Part shown: positions 1 to 9,189 of the stretch, one piece after another
Layout: each line of letters begins with the position of its first letter
Position numbering within the stretch: position 1 is the stretch's first letter
The notes under the pieces: generated by a model
Database searches by the model: none
Seen by the model: the letters and a program-made list of their open reading frames with translations, nothing else
What the model was told of the DNA's origin: nothing
DNA from: Flavobacterium frigoris
GTDB lineage: Bacteria; Bacteroidota; Bacteroidia; Flavobacteriales; Flavobacteriaceae
Assembly: GCF_900111075.1 (NCBI RefSeq)
Contig: NZ_FOFZ01000005.1
Coordinates: 165,666 to 229,665 of the forward strand
Length of the DNA stretch: 64,000 nucleotides
Direction of reading: 5' to 3'
Made by a program: the position numbers and the translations under genes

Positions 1-1
1 T

Positions 2-2272
2 GAAATTAGAAACATGGGACCAAGTAGAACGTTAATCCTTATTAATGGTAAACGTAAAAACTTAAGTTCTTTACTTTATGTTCAAACGTCTCCAGGACGC
101 GGTGAAACAGGTGCTGATATCTCAGCTATACCTACTGACGCTATCGAAAGAGTAGAGATTCTTCGCGATGGTGCATCTGCACAATACGGTTCTGATGCTA
201 TTGCTGGAGTAATGAATATCATCTTAAAAAAGAGTACTAACGGTGGATCAGTTACACTAAGAAGTGGACTAACTTCTGAAGGTGACGGTGAAATGTTAGG
301 TGTAAGCTTAAACAACGGAGCAACTGTTGGAGACAAAGGATATATAAACTACACTTTAGATTTTTCTAAAGTAAGTCAGGCAAACAGACCCGGTACAGTT
401 GATGGAGGAACAAAAAATCTTGGACCAGACAATGAACCGCTTTCTGGCGGAGAATACGCCGATTTTATTTATACAGACCCTAATGACCCTGACAAGTGGG
501 TTAATGGAGCAAATCCAGCATCTATCCGAGCAGATAATGCTGCTGGAATAATACAAATAAACGATTTTCTTGCTAAGAAGCCAGATGCAGGTAATATTAA
601 CGGTTCTCCAGAAACTGCTGCAGCTAAATTCTTAGTAAACGGTGGTTTTGATTTATCAGAAAACACTTTAATGTATTATAACGCAGCTTATGTTTACAAA
701 AAAGTAAATTCGTTTGCTAATTACAGAACCACATATTGGAAACAATTATCAAGTCTTCCTTATTTAAAGGATTTCTTTGGAGACGGAACGGCTGCATCTT
801 ACCAAGGATACGTACCAACATTCACAGGTGATTTAAACGACTATAATGCTACTTTAGGTTACAAAGCTGTTCAAAACGGTTGGAATACTGACGCCAGCGT
901 TACTGTGGGAGGTAATACTCAAAGGTATAATGTAGATAACTCACACAATCCATCAGATATTCAAGATCTAAATGGTGAAAATGTATACAGAGAAAATAGT
1001 CCTATTTCATTTAACCCAGGAGGAACTTCTTTCAATCATGTTGTCGGTAACTTAGATATCTCTAAAATTTTATCAGATAAAATTAGTATCGGTTTTGGTT
1101 CTGAAATTAGATCAGAAACTTTCGAAGTAATTGAAGGCGACAAAGCATCTTGGGATGGATCTGGAGCCGATTCTTTTGCAGGAAATAGACCAGAAAACTC
1201 AGGAAAATGGAACCGTTATAACTTAGGAGGTTATTTTGATCTTGCCTATGATGTAACAGAAGATTTCTTGATTAACGGTACGGTTCGTTATGAAGATTAT
1301 TCTGATTTTGGAGCTGCAACAGTTTGGAAAATAAGCTCTAGATATAAATTTGCTGAAGATAAAATTACTTTAAGAGGATCTTTATCTACTGGATTTAGAG
1401 CACCTACTTTACATCAAATCTACACTCAGAAATCGCAATATTCTTTTGTTGCAGGAGAAGGGATCCAAGTAAGTGGTATTATCAATAACGTATCTCCTCA
1501 AGCACGCTTAATTGGTGTTCCGAAATTAGATGCTGAAAAATCAACTAACGTAACTATTGGAATTGGTGCTAAACCATCCAGAAATTTTAATTTTACTTTG
1601 GATTATTACAACATCAAAGTAGAAGACAGAATTATTTTGGGTGATATTAAATCTACTCCTTATGGTAACGTAGCTTGGTTTGAAAACTCATTCGATTCTA
1701 GAACTTCTGGATTAGATGTAGTTGCCAATTACAATAATATTTTAATAGGTGAAGGTACATTAGGTTTTAATTTATCAGGAAACATCACTTTTCAAAATGA
1801 AAGAATTTCTCCGGTAAAAAGCGATAACTTCGGTCAAACGCTTGAATCTTTAATGTTTACTTCAAGACCAGTTACAAAATGGATTTTAGGGGCAAACTAT
1901 GATCTAGGTAAATTTGCTTTTTCTCTTAACAACACTTATTTTGGAAAAACGACATTTAACCAAGCTGGACTAAGTTCAGACTTAAGAACTGAGTTTATTC
2001 CTAAAGTTGTTACAGATTTAGGAGTTAGTTTCTCAGCAACTGAAAAATTAACTTTATCATTAAATATAAATAACTTATTGAACGTATTACCAGAATGGGA
2101 ATTTAAAGCTGAAAACGCGGCTGGTACTAATCTCTTAAGCGACCCTTTACAAGTACAAAATCAATCTAATTTGATTACTTTTAACCAACGTTATTCTCAA
2201 ATGACATATGATGGATATCATTTCAGTCAATTAGGAACTATGTTCAACTTATCATTGAACTATAAATTCTAA
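2..2272 (+). CDS. TonB-dependent outer-membrane receptor (5' end outside window)
   Basis: The reading frame is open from the first bases, so the signal peptide and the start of the plug lie before the window; the ATG at 14 is internal. The visible part begins inside the plug domain, with the conserved stretch DAIERVEILRDGASAQYGSD followed by IAGVMNIILKK, and continues into a long region of alternating polar and aromatic residues typical of the 22-strand beta-barrel, ending in LSLNYKF with a terminal aromatic residue as expected for an outer-membrane barrel. Such receptors import large ligands (siderophores, cobalamin, oligosaccharides or peptides) across the outer membrane using TonB/ExbBD energy. 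There is no SusD partner beside it, so it is not obviously a SusC-type glycan porter; the ligand cannot be told. A strong hairpin terminator follows. Confidence 0.93.
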   Translation, partial: EIRNMGPSRTLILINGKRKNLSSLLYVQTSPGRGETGADISAIPTDAIERVEILRDGASAQYGSDAIAGVMNIILKKSTNGGSVTLRSGLTSEGDGEMLGVSLNNGATVGDKGYINYTLDFSKVSQANRPGTVDGGTKNLGPDNEPLSGGEYADFIYTDPNDPDKWVNGANPASIRADNAAGIIQINDFLAKKPDAGNINGSPETAAAKFLVNGGFDLSENTLMYYNAAYVYKKVNSFANYRTTYWKQLSSLPYLKDFFGDGTAASYQGYVPTFTGDLNDYNATLGYKAVQNGWNTDASVTVGGNTQRYNVDNSHNPSDIQDLNGENVYRENSPISFNPGGTSFNHVVGNLDISKILSDKISIGFGSEIRSETFEVIEGDKASWDGSGADSFAGNRPENSGKWNRYNLGGYFDLAYDVTEDFLINGTVRYEDYSDFGAATVWKISSRYKFAEDKITLRGSLSTGFRAPTLHQIYTQKSQYSFVAGEGIQVSGIINNVSPQARLIGVPKLDAEKSTNVTIGIGAKPSRNFNFTLDYYNIKVEDRIILGDIKSTPYGNVAWFENSFDSRTSGLDVVANYNNILIGEGTLGFNLSGNITFQNERISPVKSDNFGQTLESLMFTSRPVTKWILGANYDLGKFAFSLNNTYFGKTTFNQAGLSSDLRTEFIPKVVTDLGVSFSATEKLTLSLNINNLLNVLPEWEFKAENAAGTNLLSDPLQVQNQSNLITFNQRYSQMTYDGYHFSQLGTMFNLSLNYKF

Positions 2273-2295
2273 TTCTATAATCGAATAATTTTGAA

Positions 2296-2326
2296 AAGGG
2301 CTATCTAGTGGATAGCCCTTTTTTTA
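2296..2326 (+). terminator. Rho-independent terminator after the TonB receptor
   Basis: Perfect 10-bp stem (AAGGGCTATC, 2296-2305, with GATAGCCCTT, 2311-2320), a 5-base loop and a run of T after the stem. It sits about 25 bases after the stop codon. Confidence 0.9.
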
Positions 2327-2430
2327 TATCATATTTTTTCCTAAATTTATATTTTATTAAACTGAACTACGGTAGTTAACCCATTTCGACAACAAAACCC
2401 TTATTAGTAAACCACTCAAATTAACAGAAC

Positions 2431-3174
2431 ATGGCTACCCTATACGATGGAAAAATGGCTACTATATATGATGCCATGTATCAAACATTTGTTGACTACG
2501 ATGAAGAATATAAATTCTACAATCAACTAATTCATGAATACAAATGCAAAACTGTACTTGAAATAGGAAGTGGCACAGGGAATTTGGCCAAACGATTCCA
2601 AGAAAACCATCAAGATTATATTGGTTTGGACTATAGCACAAGCATGATCGCTATTGCCAAAGAAAGAACAAAAAATTGTCGTTTTATTCTAGGTGATATG
2701 CGGGACTTTAATCTAGAAAAAAAGGTAGACTCCATTATTATAACAGGTCGTTCCACTAGTTACCTTACTTCTAACGAAGATGTTAATGAAACCTTCAATT
2801 CGCTTCATAATAACATTACCGACGATGGCATTATCATTTTTGATTTCATAGATGCCAATAGATTTATCCCCTATGCAAATGAAAACCAGCTTATCATTCA
2901 TAAAGCAGAACACGAAGGAACTGACTATTTAAGAGAAAGTACTTGGGAAACCACTTTACTGGAAAATTTCATGTTAGATTGGACCGCAAAATATTATATT
3001 ATTCAAAATCAGGAAAAAGAATTGATTGCCACTGATTTTTCGACCGTTCGTGTCTTTACCTTAAATGAAATGCAACTATTTTTGTATATGAATGGTTTTC
3101 AAATCATAAAAACGATAGATAGAAAAACCTATGCGTATGATACTTATGTCATTGTAGCAAAAAAGAGAACGTAA
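2431..3174 (+). CDS. Class I SAM-dependent methyltransferase
   Basis: A 247-residue protein with the Rossmann-fold methyltransferase signature: motif I VLEIGSGTG at about residues 42-50, an acidic residue after the next strand (YIGLDYS, about 63-69) that would bind the ribose of SAM, and a motif around FILGDMRDF. This places it in the ubiquinone/Methyltransf_25-like group that methylates small molecules; the substrate cannot be inferred. The start at 2431 is used because it follows the terminator of the previous gene; a second in-frame Met eight residues later (MATIYDAMY) is also possible. The gene stands alone on the plus strand with about 160 bases of leader and 90 bases before the next gene. 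Confidence 0.88.
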   Translation: MATLYDGKMATIYDAMYQTFVDYDEEYKFYNQLIHEYKCKTVLEIGSGTGNLAKRFQENHQDYIGLDYSTSMIAIAKERTKNCRFILGDMRDFNLEKKVDSIIITGRSTSYLTSNEDVNETFNSLHNNITDDGIIIFDFIDANRFIPYANENQLIIHKAEHEGTDYLRESTWETTLLENFMLDWTAKYYIIQNQEKELIATDFSTVRVFTLNEMQLFLYMNGFQIIKTIDRKTYAYDTYVIVAKKRT

Positions 3175-3226
3175 ATAATACAATCTTTTACAGAAATTAT
3201 GTAACAGTTTTAAAGTGAGATACTTC

Positions 3227-3234
3227 TAAATTTG
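3227..3234 (+). promoter_or_regulatory. Candidate -7 promoter element (TAAATTTG)
   Basis: Exact match to the Bacteroidota -7 consensus TAnnTTTG, 30 bases before the start codon of the exported protein at 3264. No good -33 TTTG is seen at the usual distance, so only the -7 part is supported. Confidence 0.5.
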
Positions 3235-3263
3235 TAAAATACAAATCATTAAAATTAAATATC

Positions 3264-3797
3264 ATGAAAATTATAATGCTAGGAATGGCTGCTTTTTTAT
3301 TTTCTATAAATATTCAAGCTCAGAAAAAAAATGTAAAGTCAGAAGTTAAAACTAATATCACAACCGTAAAAGATTCTGATGGGGATAAAAAAGTAATTCA
3401 AACCAAGGAAATAGAAGAAGTCCAAATGATTCGACTAAAAGATGCTGATTCCAACGTTTTAAATAAAGATATAAAAGAAAGCCCAGTAGAAGTAACTGCT
3501 ACGACAAAAATTACCGAAAACGGAGTAACCAAAATAATTGCCATTGACAGATCTGCCTATTATGAATTAGATGGAGTGAAGTACCAAGTTACAAGTGATA
3601 AAAGTGGCTACATCATGTTAAATCCCAATGGTGAAAAATCGGCTGTTTTAAGAAAAACGTCAAATAATAATTATATCTACAAAGCAAAAGATAAAACATC
3701 TTATGGTTATTTTACTACAGATGGAAACCTAGTTCTGGAAAATTATGACGAAGCTACTGATACGGTGACTATCACTACTTATTATATTGCAAAATAG
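3264..3797 (+). CDS. Exported protein of unknown function
   Basis: A 177-residue protein with a clear type I signal peptide (MKIIMLGMAAFLFSINIQAQ, cleavage after AQA or nearby, about residue 19). The mature part is lysine-rich, hydrophilic and rich in short beta-type segments (GVKYQVTSDKSGYIMLNPNG and a later TSYGYFTTDGNLVLENYDE), which resemble short WG-type repeats, but no catalytic motif is visible. I do not recognise the family. It is monocistronic, with a candidate promoter in front and a bidirectional terminator behind, and is convergent with the next gene. Confidence 0.75.
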   Translation: MKIIMLGMAAFLFSINIQAQKKNVKSEVKTNITTVKDSDGDKKVIQTKEIEEVQMIRLKDADSNVLNKDIKESPVEVTATTKITENGVTKIIAIDRSAYYELDGVKYQVTSDKSGYIMLNPNGEKSAVLRKTSNNNYIYKAKDKTSYGYFTTDGNLVLENYDEATDTVTITTYYIAK

Positions 3798-3832
3798 CGA
3801 TAAGTGTATATTATTGTTTGAGTCCAAAAAAT

Positions 3833-3870
3833 AAAAAAACCTATTCGCCCATGCGAATAGGTTTTTTTTT
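3833..3870. terminator. Bidirectional terminator between convergent genes
   Basis: The inverted repeat AAAAAAACCTATTCGC / GCGAATAGGTTTTTTT has a 4-base CCAT loop. A-run on the left and T-run on the right mean it can end transcription from both the plus-strand gene at 3264 and the minus-strand gene ending at 3895. Confidence 0.93.
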
Positions 3871-3894
3871 ATGAGATTTACAAGGGTACAAAAA

Positions 3895-5058
3895 TTACAT
3901 CTTGTATGCTAAACCATTAACTATTGCTTTTTCCTCATCTGTAGCAATAAAACCGGATAGATCCCAGTAATTAGTTAGAATTTTATTGTTTTTATTAAAG
4001 AGTGTTTTTTCTTTAAATACGTCATTTTCCTTATAGGTAAAGATTTCTTTATTAAAATCAGTAGTAATAAAACTATTGCGTACTTCAACACTTTTCAATT
4101 TATCTCTTACGGTTAAATCATAGGCAATTTCTTCATTTGCTTTTAGCAAATAATAGCCTTGATCATCTAACCTATAACTCACTTGCACAGAAGATTTAGT
4201 TATATTTTTAACATTTAATTTCTCTTTTTCAATTGAATTCTCTAACTTTTTAAATGCTATTTTGATAGTATATTCGTTAATTATTTTTTTTACAGGATCG
4301 TAAATTATCTCAAAAGTATCTAGGATTCCTTTAGACTCATCTATTGGAATAATGGACATAATGTAAAATTTATCATTAGACTTGTGTGCCTTAATAACAA
4401 ATTCATATTCATTACCCATTTTTGTCTCTAAAATAGGCTCTAAATACTTAAATGTACAATAATTCTCCATTAAGTTATTCAAATTATAGCCCAATAAGTC
4501 AGCTGCTATATTATCTTCTATTAGACCATAAGATCTATTCTGCTCTACTAGCAAAGTCGTAATTAATTTCTTTTGTTTTTTTGAAAACTGAAAATTCACT
4601 AGCCCGTCATTATAATATGCATACTGATGATTCAGTTTAAAAAATTCTCTAACGTAAACTTTTATCCGTGCAGGAACGGTTAATTTTTGAATAGAATTTG
4701 CTACAATTTTCTGAAGTGTTTTTTGCGGACTCTCTCTAGACAAAATAATTTCATCTAATTTATTACTCTTACTTTTTAAGTAAATCACAAAATCATTTTG
4801 TTCAAGCAATGCCCAACGAATATTTTGAGAGTAATAAGTTGGTTCAGAAATCTCGATACTAGATGCCCCCCTTAATTGAAAAGCTACTATACCGTCCTTA
4901 TTACTTAATAAAATTTGATCTGTTTTTAGTATTATTAAAGTAGCGTTCTCGATAGGCAATTGCGTATCTATATCTTTAATCAAAATAGAATACGTACCAT
5001 TTTGACTATAAACACTATAACCACAGAGAATTATTAATAATAAAAAGAGTCTTTTCAT
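3895..5058 (-). CDS. Exported protein with carboxypeptidase-like regulatory domain
   Basis: About 387 residues. The signal peptide starts at MKRLFLLLIILCGYSVYSQ, so I place the start at 5058 rather than at the in-frame upstream codon at 5085, which would put nine extra residues before it. Residues about 20-105 resemble the beta-sandwich carboxypeptidase D regulatory-like domain seen in many Bacteroidota envelope proteins (YSILIKDIDTQLPIENATL). It is followed by the usual KSNKLDEIILS linker and a larger region rich in beta strands, as in DUF5686-type or related outer-membrane-associated proteins. No TonB plug or barrel is present. Function unknown; probably envelope-associated. The gene stands alone between two hairpin terminators. 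Confidence 0.75.
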   Translation of the reverse strand: MKRLFLLLIILCGYSVYSQNGTYSILIKDIDTQLPIENATLIILKTDQILLSNKDGIVAFQLRGASSIEISEPTYYSQNIRWALLEQNDFVIYLKSKSNKLDEIILSRESPQKTLQKIVANSIQKLTVPARIKVYVREFFKLNHQYAYYNDGLVNFQFSKKQKKLITTLLVEQNRSYGLIEDNIAADLLGYNLNNLMENYCTFKYLEPILETKMGNEYEFVIKAHKSNDKFYIMSIIPIDESKGILDTFEIIYDPVKKIINEYTIKIAFKKLENSIEKEKLNVKNITKSSVQVSYRLDDQGYYLLKANEEIAYDLTVRDKLKSVEVRNSFITTDFNKEIFTYKENDVFKEKTLFNKNNKILTNYWDLSGFIATDEEKAIVNGLAYKM

Positions 5059-5183
5059 ACCATTGAATAAAAATTTAACAAACAAATAATATGAAAATAG
5101 TTTTAAATTCCTATTTATTATGAAAATACCACTTAAACTACCATAAAATCAGTTTAAATGCAGGTTACGAAGTAAATAGAAAC

Positions 5184-5215
5184 AAAAAAACCTGAATATT
5201 GCTATTCAGGTTTTT
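5184..5215 (-). terminator. Terminator of the ferredoxin gene
   Basis: Stem CCTGAATA (5191-5198) with TATTCAGG (5203-5210), TTGC loop. A seven-base A-run at 5184-5190 becomes the T-run for minus-strand transcription leaving the ferredoxin gene at 5239. Confidence 0.88.
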
Positions 5216-5238
5216 AAAATTTATATTTTCAAAAAAAC

Positions 5239-5589
5239 TTATTCGTTGTGCAAGAATGCTTTTCTGCTCAATAAGGTGTCTTCTGTTTCTACATGATCGT
5301 CATCAGGAATGCAGCAATCTACGGGACATACAGCGGCACATTGTGGCTCATCATGAAATCCTTTACATTCTGTACATTTTCCTGGAACAATATAATATAC
5401 TTCATCAGATATTGGTGTTTGTGCATCATCAGAATCTACCTCAGTACCATCGGGTAAAATTATTTTTCCCGTTAATTTAGTACCATCTTTATATCTCCAA
5501 TCATCTGCACCTTCATATATTGCTGTATTTGGGCACTCTGGTTCACAGGCTCCACAATTAATACATTCGTCAGTTATTATTATTGCCAT
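5239..5589 (-). CDS. 4Fe-4S dicluster ferredoxin
   Basis: A 116-residue soluble electron carrier. The family start [20 protein letters not shown] lies at 5589; the longer frame from 5628 adds 13 residues not seen in ferredoxins. The first cluster motif CxxCxxCxxxC is at residues 9-19 with proline after the last Cys. The second, near residues 78-95, has the spaced form CTEC...CAAVCP that is typical of the Chromatium/Azotobacter-type 2[4Fe-4S] ferredoxins with an insertion between the clusters. It is divergently transcribed from the acyl-CoA reductase gene, a common neighbourhood in flavobacteria, which hints that the two may be linked redox partners, although the sequence does not prove it. 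Confidence 0.93.
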   Translation of the reverse strand: MAIIITDECINCGACEPECPNTAIYEGADDWRYKDGTKLTGKIILPDGTEVDSDDAQTPISDEVYYIVPGKCTECKGFHDEPQCAAVCPVDCCIPDDDHVETEDTLLSRKAFLHNE

Positions 5590-5654
5590 TTTACTATAGT
5601 ATTTGTTATTTGAGCTAAAAAAAGTCAAGTTAAGTCACTTTTGACTTTAAGACT

Positions 5655-5686
5655 TTTGCCTTTCGACTTATTAAAGCTTATTTTTG
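5655..5686 (+). promoter_or_regulatory. Bacteroidota-type promoter of the acyl-CoA reductase/serCA region
   Basis: TTTG at 5655-5658, a 20-base spacer, then TATTTTTG at 5679-5686. This is the best full match in the window to the -33 TTTG / -7 TAnnTTTG consensus, and it lies 39 bases before the start codon at 5725. Confidence 0.72.
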
Positions 5687-5724
5687 TACAAAATTACAAT
5701 CAAAACAATTCATAAGCAAACATT

Positions 5725-6783
5725 ATGACATTAGAAACAAAAAAAAGTGTTTTTGTTGAATTAGGGAAATTCTTAAGCCAATTTTCTGAAGATAATACGA
5801 TTAAAAACCCTGACGTTTTAAATAACGATCCCTTTTTTGATGCCTTTATCGATCTGATAAAACTATCACAATCTCATAATGGCTGGTATACCCCAGAACA
5901 CGTATATTTTTCAATTCAATCTTGGGCTACAGCACTTACCGAAGAGAATTTGAATCAATGGTTATCAGATTATACTATAGACACGACAAAATCTAAAAAT
6001 ATTGCTTTAATACTAGCCGGAAACATTCCTTTAGTTGGCTTTCATGACTTCCTTTCTGTTTTAATTTCTGGAAATACTGTTTTGGTTAAAACATCGTCTA
6101 ACGACCAGCACTTGCTTCCTTTTCTAGCAAAATACATCATAGCGATTGAACCAAAATTTGCTGATAAAATTACTTTTGTCGAAGGGAAATTAGAAAATTT
6201 TGATGCGGTAATAGCCACTGGAAGTAACAATACAGCCCGTTATTTTGAATATTATTTTAAAGATAAACCATCCATAATTAGAAAAAGCAGGAACTCGGTT
6301 GCTGTTCTAAGTGGAAAAGAAACTAAAGTTCAACTGATTGCTTTAGGGGAAGATATTTTTCGCTATTTTGGTTTAGGATGTCGTAATGTTTCTAAACTTT
6401 TTGTACCAAAAGGATATTCTTTTAACGCCTTTTTTGAAGCTATTTTTGAGTATCAGGACGTCATCCATTATGAAAAGTATGCCAATAATTACGATTACAA
6501 CAAGGCTGTTTTCTTAATGAGCAACTTCAAATTGTTAGACAATGGTTTTTTAACTTTAAAAGAAGATAAAAGCCACGCCTCTCCTATTTCGAGCGTGTTT
6601 TATGAATACTACGAAGACGTCACTGAATTGCAAACGCGATTAGAATCAGAAAGTGAGCAAATTCAATGCATTGTAAGTGACAATCTGATCCTGAATAGTA
6701 TTGATTTTGGACAAACACAACATCCTCAATTATGGAATTACGCAGATAACGTCGATACTATTTCGTTTTTGTTAACAACATAG
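5725..6783 (+). CDS. Acyl-CoA reductase, LuxC family
   Basis: A 352-residue protein of the aldehyde-dehydrogenase fold resembling LuxC acyl-CoA reductases, which reduce fatty acyl-CoA to fatty aldehyde with NADPH. The cofactor-binding segment includes ALILAGNIPLVGFHD (about 94-108) and TGSNNTARYFEYYF (about 165-178). The probable catalytic cysteine is Cys219 in GLGCRNVSKLF. Length is shorter than bacterial luminescence LuxC (about 480), as usual for the flavobacterial members. There are no lux genes nearby; it is followed by serC and serA, and a divergent ferredoxin precedes it. The physiological substrate is not known. Confidence 0.85.
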   Translation: MTLETKKSVFVELGKFLSQFSEDNTIKNPDVLNNDPFFDAFIDLIKLSQSHNGWYTPEHVYFSIQSWATALTEENLNQWLSDYTIDTTKSKNIALILAGNIPLVGFHDFLSVLISGNTVLVKTSSNDQHLLPFLAKYIIAIEPKFADKITFVEGKLENFDAVIATGSNNTARYFEYYFKDKPSIIRKSRNSVAVLSGKETKVQLIALGEDIFRYFGLGCRNVSKLFVPKGYSFNAFFEAIFEYQDVIHYEKYANNYDYNKAVFLMSNFKLLDNGFLTLKEDKSHASPISSVFYEYYEDVTELQTRLESESEQIQCIVSDNLILNSIDFGQTQHPQLWNYADNVDTISFLLTT

Positions 6784-6876
6784 GCTAAATATGTTTAATA
6801 ATTCCGAAATAATTAACGCTTTTTAAACTCCTAATCCCGAAATTTGCTTTTTAATTTTTTGGACATAAACTACACC

Positions 6877-7947
6877 ATGAAAAAACACAACTACAGCGCA
6901 GGACCATGCATTTTACCGCAAGAAGTTTTTGAGAAATCAGCAAAGGCCATTTTAAACTTTAATGATTCCGGCTTATCTATTTTGGAAATTTCGCACCGAA
7001 GCAAAGACTTTGTGGCAGTTATGGATGAAGCCAGAGATCTTGCTATTGAATTACTAGGTTTAGAAGGACAAGGATATAAAGCGCTTTTCCTTGCAGGTGG
7101 TGCAAGCTTAGAGTTCTTGATGGTTCCTTATAACTTAATGAAAGAAAACGGGAAAGCAGCTTATCTTGACTCAGGAACATGGGCTAGCGGAGCAATAAAA
7201 GAAGCTAAATTCTTTGGAGAAACAGTTGTTGTTGCCTCTTCAAAAGAAGAAAATTACAATCACATTCCAAAAGGATACACCGTCCCAGCTGATGCAGATT
7301 ATTTTCACTGTACAAGTAACAACACCATTTTTGGAACTCAAATGAAAGAGTTTCCGTCATTAGACATGCCAATTGTATGTGATATGAGTTCTGATATATT
7401 TTCCAGAGTATTGGATTTTTCTAAATTTGATATTATCTACGCTGGAGCTCAAAAAAATATGGGTCCCGCAGGAACAACTTTGGTTATCGTAAAAGAAGAA
7501 ATTCTGGGTAAATCAGGTAGAACAATTCCAAGTATATTAGATTATGAAAAACATATTAAAGCAGAGAGCATGTACAATACTCCAGCTGTTTTTCCTGTTT
7601 ATGCTTCCTTATTAACTTTACAATGGTTAAAAAAACTAGGTGGAGTTGCTGCTGTTGAGAAATTGAACAACGAAAAAGCGGAATTACTTTATACTGAAAT
7701 TGACAGAAATCCATTGTTTAAAGGAGCTGCAGCAGTTGAAGATCGTTCTAATATGAATGCGACTTTCTTATTGAATGATGCTGCGCATACAGACACTTTT
7801 GACACTATGTGGAAAGCTGCAGGAATATCTGGACTTCCGGGACATCGTTCAGTAGGTGGTTACAGAGCGTCTATGTATAATGCATTGCCAATAGAAAGCG
7901 TTCAAGTTTTAGTAGATGTTATGAAAGCATTAGAAACTAAAGTATAA
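6877..7947 (+). CDS. serC: Phosphoserine aminotransferase
   Basis: A 356-residue class V PLP aminotransferase that converts 3-phosphohydroxypyruvate and glutamate to phosphoserine and 2-oxoglutarate in serine biosynthesis; homologues also act in pyridoxine synthesis. The start is at MKKHNYSAGP, the invariant N-terminus of SerC with the SAGP phosphate-binding motif; an in-frame TTG at 6844 would add 11 unrelated residues. The PLP-binding lysine is Lys193 in AGAQKNMGPAG. The C-terminal GHRSVGGYRASMYNA block is the standard substrate-binding end. It is directly upstream of serA on the same strand, separated by a structured repeat element. Confidence 0.97.
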   Translation: MKKHNYSAGPCILPQEVFEKSAKAILNFNDSGLSILEISHRSKDFVAVMDEARDLAIELLGLEGQGYKALFLAGGASLEFLMVPYNLMKENGKAAYLDSGTWASGAIKEAKFFGETVVVASSKEENYNHIPKGYTVPADADYFHCTSNNTIFGTQMKEFPSLDMPIVCDMSSDIFSRVLDFSKFDIIYAGAQKNMGPAGTTLVIVKEEILGKSGRTIPSILDYEKHIKAESMYNTPAVFPVYASLLTLQWLKKLGGVAAVEKLNNEKAELLYTEIDRNPLFKGAAAVEDRSNMNATFLLNDAAHTDTFDTMWKAAGISGLPGHRSVGGYRASMYNALPIESVQVLVDVMKALETKV

Positions 7948-7964
7948 CAAAATAATATCATTAC

Positions 7965-8058
7965 TGGGATTCCTAGCCCCGATAGCAGTGAAAATCCTTT
8001 ATATTTTTTTCTTTAAAAAAATATAAAGATTGAAACGAATAGCGGGAAATAGCTCCTA
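7965..8058 (+). repeat. Structured dispersed intergenic element, copy A
   Basis: A roughly 90-base element between serC and serA. It has conserved flanks (AGCCCCGATAGCAGTG then AAAATCC on the left, CGAATAGCGGGAAATAGCTC on the right) around a perfect hairpin with 14-bp arms CTTTATATTTTTTT (7997-8010) and its complement (8015-8028) with a CTTT loop. The same flanks occur in inverse orientation at 11722-11810 with an entirely different central hairpin, and a more distant relative is at 23280-23430. It contains no reading frame. Confidence 0.75.
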
Positions 8059-8118
8059 AAAATAATAATATAAAATAGGAGGATAAGAATTTTTCTTTCC
8101 TCGAAATGAAATAAAATA

Positions 8119-9069
8119 ATGAAAGTATTAGCAAATGACGGAATTTCAAAAAGTGGAATTCTAGCTTTAGAAAAAGGTGGATTTGAAGTAATTACTACAA
8201 AAGTAGCGCAAGAACAAGTAGCTAACTTCGTAAACGAAAATAACGTTGACGTAGTTCTTGTAAGAAGTGCAACTAAGGTTCGTAAAGACATTATTGATGC
8301 TTGTCCTGGATTAAAAATCATTGGTCGTGGTGGCGTAGGGATGGATAATATTGATGTGGATTATGCTAAAAGCAAAGGGATTCACGTGATAAATACTCCA
8401 GCATCATCATCAGAATCAGTGGCTGAATTAGTTTTTGCTCATTTATTTTCTGGTGTACGTTTCTTGCATGATTCTAACAGAACAATGCCTCTTGAAGGAG
8501 ATTCAAACTTTGATGGTTTGAAAAAAGCATATGCTAACGGAATCGAATTAAGAGGTAAAACTCTTGGTATTGTAGGTATTGGTCGAATTGGTCAAGCTAC
8601 TGCTAAAATGGCTCTTGGATTAGGTATGAAAGTTATTGCTGCGGATAGTTTTATTGATAAAGTGGACGTGAAAGTAGTATTCTTTGATGGGCAATCAATT
8701 ACAACAACTATCGTTTCTCAACCATTAGAATCTTTATTTAAAGACGCTGATTTCATTACTTTACACGTTCCTGCTCAAGATGGGTATATCATTGGAGACA
8801 AAGAACTAGCGATCATGAAAGATGGTGTAGGTATTGTAAACTGTGCTCGTGGTGGCGTTATTGATGAAGTGGCATTAGTAAAAGCATTAGACAGCGGAAA
8901 AGTATTATTTGCTGGATTGGATGTTTTTGAAAACGAACCAAAACCAGAAATGGCAATTTTAATGCATTCTAAAATCTCTTTGACTCCACACATTGGAGCT
9001 GCAACTGGAGAAGCACAAGACAGAATTGGTACTGAATTAGCATCACAAATAATTAGCTTGTTGAGCTAA
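8119..9069 (+). CDS. serA: D-3-phosphoglycerate dehydrogenase (short form)
   Basis: A 316-residue NAD-dependent D-2-hydroxyacid dehydrogenase, first enzyme of serine synthesis (3-phosphoglycerate to 3-phosphohydroxypyruvate). The nucleotide-binding GIGRIG is at 153-158. The catalytic triad is Arg244 (NCARGG), Glu273 (FENEP) and His291 (LTPHIGA). The N-terminal substrate domain carries GRGGVGMDNID (69-79). The protein stops right after the catalytic domain, so it lacks the C-terminal ACT domain that gives serine feedback inhibition in longer SerA proteins; this is inferred to be an unregulated short form. Adjacent serC strongly supports the role. Confidence 0.94.
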   Translation: MKVLANDGISKSGILALEKGGFEVITTKVAQEQVANFVNENNVDVVLVRSATKVRKDIIDACPGLKIIGRGGVGMDNIDVDYAKSKGIHVINTPASSSESVAELVFAHLFSGVRFLHDSNRTMPLEGDSNFDGLKKAYANGIELRGKTLGIVGIGRIGQATAKMALGLGMKVIAADSFIDKVDVKVVFFDGQSITTTIVSQPLESLFKDADFITLHVPAQDGYIIGDKELAIMKDGVGIVNCARGGVIDEVALVKALDSGKVLFAGLDVFENEPKPEMAILMHSKISLTPHIGAATGEAQDRIGTELASQIISLLS

Positions 9070-9089
9070 TCATCTAAAATTATAAGGCT

Positions 9090-9130
9090 AAAATGGATTC
9101 ATTAAGATTGTTTAATGAATCCATTTTTTT
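9090..9130 (+). terminator. Terminator after serA
   Basis: Perfect 16-bp stem, AAAATGGATTCATTAA (9090-9105) with its complement (9112-9127), GATTGT loop, and a T-run. It closes the serC-serA unit. Confidence 0.92.
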
Positions 9131-9189
9131 GATACCACATTGATAATTGGCTGATTAATACGTAACTTTATATATCAAAATTTTTGACC

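Noticed and set aside
14..2272. TonB receptor as a pseudogene truncated at its 5' end
   Set aside because: The frame is still open at base 2 and the truncation is due to the window edge.
5239..5480. Plus-strand frame at 5199-5480
   Set aside because: It is the antisense of the ferredoxin gene, whose cysteine motifs are decisive.
5600..5660. Repeated GACTT words forming a quasi-palindrome between ferredoxin and acyl-CoA reductase
   Set aside because: Arms match only partly and it overlaps a normal promoter; low-complexity AT-rich sequence explains it well enough.
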